Both the position numbers and the translations under genes were made by a program. Shown here piece after piece: positions 1 to 9,926 of a stretch of 64,000 nucleotides of DNA; position 1 is the stretch's first letter; each line of letters starts with the position of its first letter. Below the pieces are notes generated by a model. That model had not been told where the DNA came from. It ran no database searches and saw nothing but the letters and a program-made list of their open reading frames with translations. This stretch comes from Bartonella kosoyi (GTDB taxonomy: Bacteria; Pseudomonadota; Alphaproteobacteria; Rhizobiales; Rhizobiaceae). The stretch spans positions 1,302,001 through 1,366,000 of the forward strand of contig NZ_CP031843.2 of NCBI RefSeq assembly GCF_003606325.2, written 5' to 3'.

Positions 1-2
1 AA

Positions 3-1193
3 TCATGATATTTTATCCAGAGAATCTTGAGATTTTCGATGTTCAAATTTGTTCACTATTTTTTGAAAAATGGTTTGCAGTATCTCATAAAATTTTGCGG
101 GGAGTCCAATTTTATGATTCGTTAAAAGCATAAAAAAGATAAATAGACTTGTCCCTATGGGTGTAAGATAAAGGAGAGGAACATATGCAAGGTCGTTCTT
201 TGCTTTTTCGGCGAAAAAATACCCTATCCAATAGATCAGAAAAGAAAGGGCAATCGCCGAAAAGTTTGCGGAGTGGCGTGTTTGTCGATGGGAGCCTACA
301 TTTCCCGCCGCTGCTAATGCAATAAGTGAAAAAACGATTGGATAGAGCCATTGGGTTAGTCGGCGGTGAAACTCAGCTTTATATTGGAGTGGTTTTCGTT
401 GATAGTAGAGATCTTTTGGGTCAGGGTTTTGTAAATAAGAAAGAGACCGATCTTTTGGATAAAGAGTAGGTGTTTTATCGCTGGGAATAAATTCCCCTAA
501 GCTAAAGGTGTATGCGCTAAATTGAACGATTGAAACGCTATTATTTTCATGATTGACTCTTTCTATTTCACCGTTATTGAGGATTAAAAAACGACCATTT
601 TTATTGCTTACAATGGAGGCTTTTGTTGCGTAATAAAAAAGATCAGTTTTAGGGTCACGCTGGTCGGCAATGAAAAGACGTTCAAGTGTGCCGTTTGGTT
701 TGCGTTCACCAATTTCTATGTAAAGGTTATTGGCGAGTTTTTGAAAGCTTCCTTCACTAATGAATAGATTAATAAGATCAAAGTGAGCATTGGCTAACAT
801 TTGTCGCATATGAAGACGCGCTTGAGGAACAACAAAATTAGCTATAGAAAAGGAAATACATGATGCAACAATAGCAATAAGAAGAATCGGTTTCCAAACA
901 GTACTCTTAGGGAAGCCAGAGGCATTAATAATAGCAAGTTCTGAGTCTTGATTCATTGCTGAAAGGATAGTTGTCACTGCGATTACTAATGCAAATGGAA
1001 TGACAAGAAAAATAACAGAAGGAACCAATGAAAGTGAAAATTGCAAAACTGTGAGGAGTGTTTGTTTACTTGTTGTGAGAAAATTTATCCGTGCAAGAAT
1101 TTGCACCGTCCAACTAACGCCCACTGCTGCAATCAAAACAGAACTAAACAAAACAAAGACACGCTTCAGGATGTAAAACTCAATAATACGCAT
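3..1193 (-). CDS. lptF: LPS export ABC transporter permease LptF
   Basis: LptF is one of the two inner-membrane permeases of the LptB2FG machine, which extracts lipopolysaccharide and pushes it across the periplasm. The product (about 396 residues) has an N-terminal membrane helix (around residues 10-30), a hydrophobic block to about residue 130, a long hydrophilic periplasmic domain (about 140-275) and a C-terminal group of helices, which is the YjgP/YjgQ family layout. I chose the ATG at 1193; the open frame extends upstream only to a TTG at 1232. The stop codon is at 3-5, so the gene is complete. In related genomes lptG follows on the same strand and would lie outside this window. The gene diverges from holC. 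Confidence 0.9.
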   Translation of the reverse strand: MRIIEFYILKRVFVLFSSVLIAAVGVSWTVQILARINFLTTSKQTLLTVLQFSLSLVPSVIFLVIPFALVIAVTTILSAMNQDSELAIINASGFPKSTVWKPILLIAIVASCISFSIANFVVPQARLHMRQMLANAHFDLINLFISEGSFQKLANNLYIEIGERKPNGTLERLFIADQRDPKTDLFYYATKASIVSNKNGRFLILNNGEIERVNHENNSVSIVQFSAYTFSLGEFIPSDKTPTLYPKDRSLSYLQNPDPKDLYYQRKPLQYKAEFHRRLTQWLYPIVFSLIALAAAGNVGSHRQTRHSANFSAIALSFLIYWIGYFFAEKAKNDLAYVPLLYLTPIGTSLFIFFMLLTNHKIGLPAKFYEILQTIFQKIVNKFEHRKSQDSLDKIS

Positions 1194-1232
1194 AAATTGG
1201 GGAACACCCTCAGTCTTCAATTCGATAGCCAA

Positions 1233-1600
1233 TATTTCTACTGCTTTCGGTTAAAATATAATAAAGTTTAAAAAACATCCCTCCATGGATTGGACGTTTT
1301 TATTAAATAAATAATATAAAAATTGCTCGCTAAATTTCCTTTAATTTTTCCACACATTATATTTTATTTTCAACGATAGTCTACAAAGAATCTAGGAAAT
1401 AACTTAAAAAACTTTTTTATTAATGTTAGAAATAAAAAAATATCTTTTAAAGAGTTTTTTAATGACGGGCAAAAAGATAATGCATCTCAATCGAAAAAGA
1501 GGTTTATATCTTGAAGCGTTTCCCTTTTATATGAAGGATATAGAAGTTTCTCTAAAAAAGATGTTAGCTTTTTTATAAAGGGTAAAGAGGGCTTAAGAGG
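1233..1600. other. lptF-holC intergenic region without pepA
   Basis: AT-rich divergent region of about 370 bp that should hold the promoters for lptF (minus) and holC (plus). A 38-codon reading frame (1462-1578) is present but resembles nothing I know. In related Rhizobiales pepA (leucyl aminopeptidase) usually sits between lptF and holC. I see no remnant of it here. Confidence 0.5.
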
Positions 1601-2047
1601 TTGGATATTTTATTCTATCATTTGACGCAGTCAACGTTGAAAGATATTTTGCCAACGCTTGTAGAGCGGGCATTAGCGCGTTTTGGTAAGGTAACAATAC
1701 AATGTGTGAGTAAAGAACAACGCGATTCTATCGATATGCATTTATGGGTTTATGCTGATGAATCATTTATTGGACATGGAACGGAGTGTGATCAATATGC
1801 AAACCTTCAGCCTGTATTTTTGACGATAGGACAAGAAAATCCGAATGATTCAAAGATTCGTTTTCTCACAGAGGGAGCTGTGTGTTCGAATATCGATTCT
1901 TATCAACGTCTTGTTGTGCTCTTTGATGGTAGAAATGATGAGCAGTTGAATTTTGCTCGGGCACAGTGGAAAAAATATAAAATGGAAAATCATAATTTAA
2001 CGTATTGGCAACAGACTGAAGATCTTCGTTGGGAAAAACAGGTCTAA
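1601..2047 (+). CDS. holC: DNA polymerase III subunit chi
   Basis: The chi subunit sits in the clamp-loader part of the replicative polymerase and connects it to SSB. The 148-residue product has the family start (MDILFYHLT) and a conserved middle with FLTEGAV and an acidic loop followed by LVVLFDGRN. Length is normal for the alphaproteobacterial form. The start is a TTG at 1601. A purine-rich AAAGAGGG lies about nine bases upstream, and no ATG in frame would keep the N-terminal motif. Its stop overlaps the ATG of the next small gene (TAATG), which suggests translational coupling. Confidence 0.9.
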   Translation: MDILFYHLTQSTLKDILPTLVERALARFGKVTIQCVSKEQRDSIDMHLWVYADESFIGHGTECDQYANLQPVFLTIGQENPNDSKIRFLTEGAVCSNIDSYQRLVVLFDGRNDEQLNFARAQWKKYKMENHNLTYWQQTEDLRWEKQV

Positions 2048-2226
2048 TGCGTCTCGTATCTTTTATTCTGGTTTTTATAGGATTGGTAGGAATCGTAAAT
2101 CCAGCACTTTTTATTGCAGAAGGATCAGGGGGAGGGCGTTGGGTCTTTGTTGTGATTTTTCTTTTAGGCATGCTAAAGATATGGCCTATAATAAAAAAAA
2201 TGAAACGGCATGATGATGGTTATTGA
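2047..2226 (+). CDS. small membrane protein, unknown function
   Basis: A 59-residue product with two hydrophobic segments (about residues 3-20 and 31-46) and a short basic C-terminal tail (KKMKRHDDGY). The ATG at 2047 shares an A with the holC stop, so it is probably co-translated with holC; an in-frame ATG at 2029 lies inside holC and is less likely. I recognise no named family. The overlap with both neighbours supports a real gene, but no function can be assigned. Confidence 0.6.
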   Translation: MRLVSFILVFIGLVGIVNPALFIAEGSGGGRWVFVVIFLLGMLKIWPIIKKMKRHDDGY

Positions 2227-2479
2227 TCGAATTTTGCTCGTTTTATGGGCTGTGATGTTGGCTTTTTTTTGCGTTTCGTGGTTAGGGACAACGCATATCC
2301 TATCAGGAATGTTCGCTGTTGCTGATAGCAGCAATATTGCGGATTTTTTATTTTTCTTTTTGAGTGCATTGTTTGCGGGAATATTGTGGTGGAGTATACC
2401 ACACCCCATGTCTCTAAAAATGAGACTGGCAGCATTTTTTCTGCCAGTCCTTATTTTATTCTTCGTTATTATATTTTAG
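2210..2479 (+). CDS. small membrane protein, unknown function
   Basis: An 89-residue, very hydrophobic product with three likely membrane helices (about residues 5-27, 42-62 and 71-88). It overlaps the end of the preceding small gene by 17 bases, giving a compact holC-small-small cluster. No family is recognised. A perfect 9-bp inverted repeat followed by a T-rich stretch (2424-2456) lies inside its last 20 codons. This either acts as an internal terminator or means the true end of the transcript falls within the frame. Its stop overlaps the end of the convergent MFS gene by a few bases. Confidence 0.5.
   Translation: MMMVIDRILLVLWAVMLAFFCVSWLGTTHILSGMFAVADSSNIADFLFFFLSALFAGILWWSIPHPMSLKMRLAAFFLPVLILFFVIIF
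2424..2458 (+). terminator. probable Rho-independent terminator
   Basis: Perfect 9-bp arms GACTGGCAG (2424-2432) and CTGCCAGTC (2441-2449) with a T-rich 8-base loop, followed by CTTATTTTATT. It lies between the convergent holC cluster and MFS gene but inside the last codons of the 89-residue reading frame. Confidence 0.6.
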
Positions 2480-3765
2480 TTAGATATTTCATCATCTGTA
2501 AATCCGACAAAACAAATCAGTGAAACAAAAGAAGCAAAAAGCAAATAATAGCCGATATAAGATGTATCAAAATGTTGCACCAAATATTCCGCAATATAAG
2601 GTGCAAGAGAGGCTCCTACGATACCAGATAAGTTAAAAGTAATAGAAGAGCCTGTGTACCGAATGGCTGTTGGGTATGGTGAAGCCAAAACAGCACCAAG
2701 AGGACTGTATATCATTCCCATGATAGACAGACCAATGACAGACATTGCAAGAACCCCTATAACTCCAGAATTTAAAAAATAAGGAATTGCGAAAGAATAG
2801 ATACCGGTGATGATTGTAATCCAAATCATCAAAGTTCTCCGTCTAATACGATCAGCAAGTCTTCCAGTAATGATCGTAAAAATTCCACAGAAAATAGCAC
2901 CGACAATTTCAACTTGAAGAGCTTGATAATATGACAACTGCAAATGATTTGTTGAATAGCTTAACAAATATGCAGTAACCAAGTAAAACAAAACAAATGT
3001 TCCCATACCAGAAAATATTCCAAGAAATAAGATTCGTGGACATTTTAAAAAGACATCGATGATAGGAACTTTGACACGTTCTTTACTTTCAAGATTTTTT
3101 TTGAATTGAACAGTTTCATTGATTGAAAGACGAACCCATAATCCTATAATCATGAAAATAATTGAAGCAATGAAAGGGATGCGCCATCCCCAAGCGACAA
3201 GTGCATCATGATCAAGGAAGTATAACAGGCCTAAATAAACAGCAATGGATAAAAACAAACCGATAGGAACGCCCAATTGGGGAAACATTGCATACCAGCC
3301 TCGCTTTTCTGGAGGGGCATTTTCTGTTGCGAGCAAAACAGCACCCCCCCATTCTCCTCCTAATCCCATTCCTTGTCCAATACGGCACAAGGTTAAGAGG
3401 AAAGGGGCAAGCCACCCAGCGGTTTCATATGTGGGAAGAAAACCAATAATGACTGTTGAAAGCCCCATTGTGAGAAGAGAGGCGATAAGGGTTGCTTTTC
3501 TTCCAATTTTATCTCCAAAATGTCCAAAAACAATCGATCCAAAGGGCCGAGAAAAAAAGGCTGCTCCAAAGATCAGGAAAGATTGTAAAATGGCAATCTG
3601 ATCATTTTGTGTTGGAAAAAACACATGAGGAAATATGAGCGCTGCGGCAGTGGCAAAGACATAGAAATCAAAGAATTCAATTGTTGGGCCAATAAGGCTT
3701 GCAAACAAAATGCGACGAGGGGAATTTCTGTTGCTTGTATCTTGCATTTCTAAGTTTATAGACAT
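2476..3765 (-). CDS. MFS transporter, metabolite:H+ symporter type
   Basis: A 12-helix major facilitator of the metabolite:H+ symporter group (ProP/KgtP/ShiA-like), likely importing an organic acid or compatible solute with protons. Family signs are the start LIGPTIEFFDFYVFA, the loop motif GHFGDKIGRKATL between helices 2 and 3, and its second-half counterpart GRLADRIRRRTL. The length (429 residues) is usual. I chose the ATG at 3765, preceded at normal spacing by GAAAGGGA; the frame extends to a TTG at 3795. A G7 run (C7 on the plus strand, about 3344-3350) lies in the coding region. The substrate cannot be read from sequence. It is convergent with the holC cluster. Confidence 0.88.
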   Translation of the reverse strand: MSINLEMQDTSNRNSPRRILFASLIGPTIEFFDFYVFATAAALIFPHVFFPTQNDQIAILQSFLIFGAAFFSRPFGSIVFGHFGDKIGRKATLIASLLTMGLSTVIIGFLPTYETAGWLAPFLLTLCRIGQGMGLGGEWGGAVLLATENAPPEKRGWYAMFPQLGVPIGLFLSIAVYLGLLYFLDHDALVAWGWRIPFIASIIFMIIGLWVRLSINETVQFKKNLESKERVKVPIIDVFLKCPRILFLGIFSGMGTFVLFYLVTAYLLSYSTNHLQLSYYQALQVEIVGAIFCGIFTIITGRLADRIRRRTLMIWITIITGIYSFAIPYFLNSGVIGVLAMSVIGLSIMGMIYSPLGAVLASPYPTAIRYTGSSITFNLSGIVGASLAPYIAEYLVQHFDTSYIGYYLLFASFVSLICFVGFTDDEISN

Positions 3766-4323
3766 GAATAGAATGTCCCTTTCAGTATATGACAAATCAA
3801 ATATGAATTAACCAACTATAATTATAAAAATTTCAAATCAGTGTCGAGTCGATATTATGATGTTTCTTAATATATTCGAACAATGATGATGGACTGATGA
3901 ACATCAATAAGTGTTTTTCATATTATTAAAATTGAAGTGAGTAAAGAAACTATTTTAAACGCTGTAGAAATGAAAATATGGAGCCATAAAAATCCTCCTC
4001 ATGCATAGTGCTATTTCCTTTAAAATTTAACTATTTTTATTTATTGAGGATCAATCTGCTTCGTAGATTAATGTTTTAGAAATATTAAAAAATTTTTTTA
4101 TGAATATAATTATAACACTTTTTAAGTGTATGTAATAAAAATAAACCTTTTAGTTGTGCATACATTTAAAAACACATGGTGTATATTTGATCTGTCAAAG
4201 CTTAATCATCAAATGCTTTGTTATCTTAAAAAATATGCGGTTGCGCCATTACAGAATGTTGTTTTGGTCTATGCACTTTTTTCTAAATGAGGGATTTAAA
4301 TTTAGAATGATGGAGTGTGAATA
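3766..4323. promoter_or_regulatory. AT-rich region upstream of autotransporter AT1
   Basis: Long AT-rich divergent region between the MFS gene and AT1, with several T and A runs and no convincing reading frame. It should carry the AT1 promoter. The last bases before the ATG (GGAGTGTGAATA) match those before AT3 (GGAGTGTGGATA), so the two genes share a translation-start region. No strong -35/-10 pair was identified. Confidence 0.4.
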
Positions 4324-7300
4324 ATGCAACGTAAATTGAAATTAAGTTTTTGGATGCTAATGGCCAGTAGTTTTTTTGTAAAGGTTGCGAGTGCAGATGG
4401 AGTATCCACACTAAAAGAAAAGCGATTAACACCTGTAGGGATCAGTGAACAGCTAGAAGAGACACGAAAATTATTATCAAAAGTGAGGAGCTTAAAAGAA
4501 AAAACGGGGGGAGCAAAAATGATAATGTATGAAAAGACAATAGAAGAAAGAAAGCTTCCAGAAGAGGAAAGGAAGAAATTAGAAAATCTGTTCTTTAAAG
4601 TCCTTACAAATTCAATAATAAGCAATGGTGCTGCTATCTATATTATTAACCGTGATTCTGAAGGTTCTGGTGAAACAGTAAATAGCTTTAGCTATGAGGA
4701 TGCAGGCTATTCCATCAATAATACGGTTCAGGAGGGTGGAAAACTTTACATTGATGCAGCAAGTGTTAGTCGGGATACAACAATTGAGCATGGGGGGATT
4801 GAGTTTGTCCAAAATCTAAGTACTTCAGAATATGCCACGGTTAAAAAAGGGGGGCAACAAATTGTTGAAAGTGGTGCAAATGCTGAAGGGACTAAAATCC
4901 ATGGAGGTGAGCAGATTATTTGGGGTAAGGGAATTCTTGGAGATGGTTTGGATCTTGAAGATAAGGCAAGTAGTGCTTATGGCACTGAAATTCAGGCTGC
5001 CGATGGAATGCCAGGAATACAAAGTGTCTATAGTGGGGGGATGGCTGTTGATACAAGGGTTATGAAAGGAGGCGTTCAGAATCTTGATGGTCAAGAGAAT
5101 TTTAATAACAGCTTCTCAGAAGATGCTGATACAGCCGATACAGAAGATGACGATTTTACAATCAATGAGGGGTCTTTTGCACTGAGTACTGAACTTTTTA
5201 AAAATGGGGCGCAGAATATCTTAGCAGGAGGGAATGCGAGTGAAGTTACTTTATATGATCATGCTACTCAAAAGATATATAATTCTGGATACGCGGATAA
5301 TCTAACAATTAATCATCAAGCAAGGTCATGGGTTTTCGCCGGTGCAATATTAGATAAGGACACAAATGTTTATGATTTTGGCAGCCTCTATCTTTATGCT
5401 GGGAATGGTGAAGCTATTACGGAAGTAGAAAATCTTAATTTAAATGGAGAAGATACCAAGCTATATATTATTGTTTCTGAAGATATTTCTTCCGAAGATA
5501 ACGGCAAAAAACCTCAGGTTAATATCCAGAATTTAAAAGGAAATGGGAGAGTTATTTTTACGTCTTTAGGGGCTCATAAGCATTACTCTGAGCTTAATAT
5601 TGAGGATCTTTCAGGTTCTTTCCATTTCGATTTTAATGTCAACTTTGCCAAGCGTCTTAGTGATTATCTTATCATTAAAGAAAGGAGCTCTGGTTCTCAT
5701 ACCATAAGTGTGATGGATTCTGGGCGTGAAATTACAAATTCTTCTCACAAAAAGCTTAAATTAATTTCTGATCATAGTGGAGATGCGCGTTTTACTCTGA
5801 CAAATACTTTTGGTGAAAAAATCGAAACGATTGATGCTGGAACCTATCGGTATCGTTTGAAGCATAGAAAAGATAAAGGCACCGGTAAAATTTGGTATTT
5901 AGATGCGAATTATGCTCTTGATGAGACAAATGCTTTATTTTCTGATTTTAGCTTGCAGTCATCTACTTCTTCATTACCGGATGAACTTACAGAATTGACT
6001 ATTGAAAAGGGAATGATTGTCACGATTGCTGATCCTAGCTTTGACATGAGCAGCACAAAAGTTAAGAGTAATGGAGAAACTTCAATTAGTAATACAGTTA
6101 AAGATGGTGGAAAGCTCTCTGTTTATAGCGGTGGTTTTAGCTTGTATACGACAATTCAAAGAGGCGGGATTGAGCTTATTAAAATACAGGGGCTTTCTCA
6201 GGATAGTGCTGTTCATAAAGGTGGACAACAAAGGATTGAAGAGGGGGGAAAAGCTGAAGGGGCTAAAATTTATAGTGGTGAGCAGTTGGTTTCAGGAAAA
6301 TCTAATATCCAAGGGGAGATGGTAAGGAGCAGCGCCTATGACACCGTCATTTCTGGTGAAAATGGGGTGCGAGGATATCAGAATGTGTATGATGATGGAG
6401 AGGTTTTTCATACAAAGATTATGGAAGGAGGGGTACAAAATCTTTATGTAGAAGGGGATCTAAACGATTATAGTAGTTTTGCATTTAATACAGAGGTCTT
6501 TTCTGGTGGAGAGCAACACGTTTTAGCGGGGGGAATGGCTTTTGGTGTTACTTTACAAGGGAATGCTTTTCAGAAAATAGATTTAGGGGGGTATGTAAAA
6601 GATTTAATCATTAAGGATCAAGCACAATCGTGGTTACATCTTGGTGCAACATTAGAAGGAAGCACCATGATTCATGATTCTGGACGAATTTATCTGTATG
6701 CTGGCCCTGATCAATCTCGTACTGAAGTCGAAAAAATTGTTTTAAATGGCAAAGGTACAAGATTGTATGCTATTGCTTCTAAGATGGATGGCGAAAGTTC
6801 TTTGATTGAGAACTTAAGTGGTGATGGTCGTGTTATTTTTACTTCTACCGTATTGAATCCACATTACTCTAAACTTGAGGTCGGGAATCTTTCAGGGAAC
6901 TTACATTTTAGATTGAATACCAATTTTGAGGAGCAGCGCGGTGATTATCTCCTTATCAAAAAGGGGGAAGGACATCACACCATAAGCGTGATTGATTCTG
7001 GTATTGAAATTGCCAATTCTTCTCTACAAAATCAGAACTTAGCTTTAGAGCTTGATTTAATTCATGAACAAAGCGGAAATGCGCATTTTACTCTGACAGA
7101 TTTTTCTGGTGAAAAGACAAGTATGATTGATGGTGGAGCCTACCTGTATGATCTAAAGACGAAAGATCATAACGGTGGAAAGATTTGGTATTTGGCACCG
7201 TTGGAAACAACTTCTACTTCTGTAATCCCCTCACCTCATGCCGAATCGCCTATAGATAAGCTTCCTGAAACAGAAGAAAATATGACACCATCGCAAGATG

Positions 7301-9873
7301 TTAATATTAATTTTGATCCATATTCTAATGTCATTAATTTCAGTATTCGTGAGGGAGGAGGAATTCTACAAAACTTTTTGCTTGATGATGACAGGGTAGT
7401 TTATATCTCTGATGATAGAGAGCAAGGTGCTCTTAAGCAATCCATTAACGTTACAGTTGAGGGATCTGGAAGACTTTATGTTGAATCTGGTGGTTTTGTT
7501 AAGAATACAACAATTGAAAATGGTGGTTCTGAGATTATAGGGGAACAGGGAATTTCGGATTCTACGATTATTTACGAGGGCGGGCAACAAAAGGTAGAAG
7601 GAGGAGGAACAGCATTGCAGACTACAATCTACGGTGGTGATCAGCTGATTTGGGGAGATGGATACGTGAATGGTGGGATTGTTGGAAGCAGTGCTTATGA
7701 TACGATAATTTATAGTCAGGGGGATACACTCGGACAGCAGAATGTGTATGATGATGGAATGGCTGTCAGAACAAAAGTGATGAGTGGAGGAATACAAACT
7801 CTTGCTAAATGGTTTCCTGATGATGATAACTTTGCAGAAAAAGCCGGTGGTTTAGCCATAAATACTGAGGTTTTTGCGGATGGTGTACAGAGGGTATTCG
7901 CAGGGGGTGAAGCAAATACAGTAATTTTACGCACTGGTGGTGCTCAAGAAGTTCACGCTGGGGGCATTGTAAAAAATCTAACAATTGAAGAGGGAGCCAA
8001 TTCATGGGTCTTTGCTGGTGCAATGTTAGAAGGAAAAATAAAAATTCATGATTTGGGGCAACTCCATCTTTATGCTGGAAATGATCATTTTTATACTGAA
8101 AAAAATCATCAGACGACAGTCAACGATATCAATTTAGAGGGAGAGAATGCTAAATTATATTCTATTTCTAATGGATATGGAAACACAGAAACGTATATTA
8201 AAAAGCTGAGTGGTGTAGGAGATATTATTTTTACTTCTACACAATCCGATTTACATTACTCTCAGCTTTATGTTGATGACCTTTCTGGGAGTCTTCATTT
8301 CAATTTTAATGTCAGTCTTGCAGAAGGAGAAGGTGACTATCTTTTTATCAAAAATGGTTATGGCTCTCACACAATAAGTGTGGTTGATTCTGGTATTGAA
8401 ATTGTTGATCCTTCTTCAACAGAACTTGATTTAATTTTAGATCAAAGTGGAGGCGCTTCTTTTACTCTACAAAGTTTTTCTGGTGCAAAAATTGGAATGG
8501 TTGATGGTGGAACTTATACCTATGGCTTAAAACACAAAAATATTGAGAATGAAGAGGGAAAAGTTTGGTATTTATCTGCAGTTTACATGGATAGAGCGCC
8601 AAGAGGACCACGGAGGATAAGCAGATCTGCCCGGCATTTAAGTCAAAATCAACCAGTTTCTTCTCTTTCAACGCTTACAAATACACAAGAGCATGCGATT
8701 AAATTACCTCGTCAAAGAGAAAACCGTCGAAATTCGAATTCAAAATCCTCAACTTCTGTTTCTTCAATTGTTTCAAATCTGGGAAGTCAAATGATTAAAG
8801 GAGCCGTTCCAACAGTTTCACATCCTCTTTCTGGTGACAAACAACAGATGGCTGTTTCAGCTTCTTCTCAAGTTTTAGCCGATCAGATGACTTTGCGTCC
8901 AAGCAATCAGAAGCAACCTTCTCCACAATTGAGTGAGACACTTTCAGGTTCTCAGTTTTTAACCACGCCTTCTACAGATGCAGTTTTGTCTATGTCTGTA
9001 GCGCCAGCGATGATGTTTCACAATGAAATGCAAAGCGTGCGTTCGGGAAGAGGAATTCTAGATCACAGTAAAAAGAATACGGCTTTATGGAGCTATGCGA
9101 TTAAAGCAAAAGAGAGCATAGCAACAGAGCATATAGATTTTAAGCTCGATCAGACAGGGATCGTTTTAGGGATCAATGGCTTAAGCGAGTGGGAAAATGG
9201 AGAATTTTATATAGGTGGTTTTGGCAGTTATGATCGTGTCCGTGTTGCGCATGCACGGGGGGGCACCAGTGGTATCAATAGTTATGGCATTGGGGCTTAT
9301 GTCACTTATTTAGATCATAGTGGATGGTATCTGGATGCTCTTTTAAAATATAACCATTATCAAAATACCCTAAAGGCTGTTTCCACGAATGGTTTAGGGA
9401 TTGAAGGAACTTATACGCAATGGGCTGTGGGAACTTCTTTTGAAGCCGGTTATCGACTTCAGACGTCTAAGAGTAGTTGGTTGCAGCCTTATGGACAATT
9501 TACTTGGTTGCAAGTTGAGGGAAAAGAAATCAAGTTATCGAATGACATGAGAGGTGATATACGTCCCTTCACTTCATTGCGCAGTGAGGTTGGTCTGTCT
9601 TTAGGGTATGAATTTGGCTCTGGCATGGCTTCTTCCTCACAGGCATATATTACCGCAGCATGGATGCGTGAGCATAAAGATGAGAATCAAACGGTGATTA
9701 ATGAACGCCATGCATTTACGAGCGATTTATCGGGTAATGCGGGTAAATTAGGGATAGGTTTGAGCAGTTTTGTGAGTGAGAAGTTAAAGTTATATGGAGA
9801 GGCTCATTATGTTAAAGGGCGTAAAACAAAACAGTCTCTTCAGGGAATTATAGGAGTACGCTATCATTTCTAA
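4324..9873 (+). CDS. autotransporter AT1, three-module AIDA-like passenger
   Basis: A 1849-residue type Va autotransporter. A Sec signal peptide covers about residues 1-25 (cleavage after ASA). The passenger holds three homologous modules at about 130-525, 586-955 and 1039-1415. Each has glycine-rich AIDA-type repeats (GG-Q-V/GG-A spaced by about 20 residues) and ends with a GxYxYxLK...W-YL motif. A Ser/Gln-rich linker (about 1430-1545) leads to a C-terminal beta-barrel (about 1547-1849) ending in Phe, as BAM substrates do. The type fits surface adhesins. Bartonella has a described family of inducible autotransporters (Iba), and this gene may belong there, which is inference. Its last 1.06 kb is nearly identical to AT3. 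The start ATG has GGAG upstream. Confidence 0.92.
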   Translation: MQRKLKLSFWMLMASSFFVKVASADGVSTLKEKRLTPVGISEQLEETRKLLSKVRSLKEKTGGAKMIMYEKTIEERKLPEEERKKLENLFFKVLTNSIISNGAAIYIINRDSEGSGETVNSFSYEDAGYSINNTVQEGGKLYIDAASVSRDTTIEHGGIEFVQNLSTSEYATVKKGGQQIVESGANAEGTKIHGGEQIIWGKGILGDGLDLEDKASSAYGTEIQAADGMPGIQSVYSGGMAVDTRVMKGGVQNLDGQENFNNSFSEDADTADTEDDDFTINEGSFALSTELFKNGAQNILAGGNASEVTLYDHATQKIYNSGYADNLTINHQARSWVFAGAILDKDTNVYDFGSLYLYAGNGEAITEVENLNLNGEDTKLYIIVSEDISSEDNGKKPQVNIQNLKGNGRVIFTSLGAHKHYSELNIEDLSGSFHFDFNVNFAKRLSDYLIIKERSSGSHTISVMDSGREITNSSHKKLKLISDHSGDARFTLTNTFGEKIETIDAGTYRYRLKHRKDKGTGKIWYLDANYALDETNALFSDFSLQSSTSSLPDELTELTIEKGMIVTIADPSFDMSSTKVKSNGETSISNTVKDGGKLSVYSGGFSLYTTIQRGGIELIKIQGLSQDSAVHKGGQQRIEEGGKAEGAKIYSGEQLVSGKSNIQGEMVRSSAYDTVISGENGVRGYQNVYDDGEVFHTKIMEGGVQNLYVEGDLNDYSSFAFNTEVFSGGEQHVLAGGMAFGVTLQGNAFQKIDLGGYVKDLIIKDQAQSWLHLGATLEGSTMIHDSGRIYLYAGPDQSRTEVEKIVLNGKGTRLYAIASKMDGESSLIENLSGDGRVIFTSTVLNPHYSKLEVGNLSGNLHFRLNTNFEEQRGDYLLIKKGEGHHTISVIDSGIEIANSSLQNQNLALELDLIHEQSGNAHFTLTDFSGEKTSMIDGGAYLYDLKTKDHNGGKIWYLAPLETTSTSVIPSPHAESPIDKLPETEENMTPSQDVNINFDPYSNVINFSIREGGGILQNFLLDDDRVVYISDDREQGALKQSINVTVEGSGRLYVESGGFVKNTTIENGGSEIIGEQGISDSTIIYEGGQQKVEGGGTALQTTIYGGDQLIWGDGYVNGGIVGSSAYDTIIYSQGDTLGQQNVYDDGMAVRTKVMSGGIQTLAKWFPDDDNFAEKAGGLAINTEVFADGVQRVFAGGEANTVILRTGGAQEVHAGGIVKNLTIEEGANSWVFAGAMLEGKIKIHDLGQLHLYAGNDHFYTEKNHQTTVNDINLEGENAKLYSISNGYGNTETYIKKLSGVGDIIFTSTQSDLHYSQLYVDDLSGSLHFNFNVSLAEGEGDYLFIKNGYGSHTISVVDSGIEIVDPSSTELDLILDQSGGASFTLQSFSGAKIGMVDGGTYTYGLKHKNIENEEGKVWYLSAVYMDRAPRGPRRISRSARHLSQNQPVSSLSTLTNTQEHAIKLPRQRENRRNSNSKSSTSVSSIVSNLGSQMIKGAVPTVSHPLSGDKQQMAVSASSQVLADQMTLRPSNQKQPSPQLSETLSGSQFLTTPSTDAVLSMSVAPAMMFHNEMQSVRSGRGILDHSKKNTALWSYAIKAKESIATEHIDFKLDQTGIVLGINGLSEWENGEFYIGGFGSYDRVRVAHARGGTSGINSYGIGAYVTYLDHSGWYLDALLKYNHYQNTLKAVSTNGLGIEGTYTQWAVGTSFEAGYRLQTSKSSWLQPYGQFTWLQVEGKEIKLSNDMRGDIRPFTSLRSEVGLSLGYEFGSGMASSSQAYITAAWMREHKDENQTVINERHAFTSDLSGNAGKLGIGLSSFVSEKLKLYGEAHYVKGRKTKQSLQGIIGVRYHF

Positions 9874-9875
9874 TT
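8813..9875 (+). repeat. near-identical autotransporter 3' block, copy 1
   Basis: About 1.06 kb covering the distal linker, barrel and stop codon of AT1. It matches 15163-16225 of AT3 at constant offset (6350) with no indels and only six substitutions by eye. Identity drops sharply just upstream of the block and just after the stop, which points to recent gene conversion or duplication. The AT2 barrel between them is clearly diverged. Confidence 0.95.
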
Positions 9876-9891
9876 ATAAGAGTATAGTTAT

Positions 9892-9926
9892 CTTTCAAAT
9901 CTATAATTATTTTTGAAAGTTTTTAA
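9892..9926 (+). terminator. probable terminator after AT1
   Basis: Inverted repeat CTTTCAAA (9892-9899) / TTTGAAAG (9912-9919) directly followed by TTTTT, 18 bases after the AT1 stop. Confidence 0.6.

Noticed and set aside
3344..3350. G7/C7 run in the MFS gene as a phase-variation tract
   Set aside because: Seven bases inside a conserved transporter; too short and wrongly placed to argue for switching.
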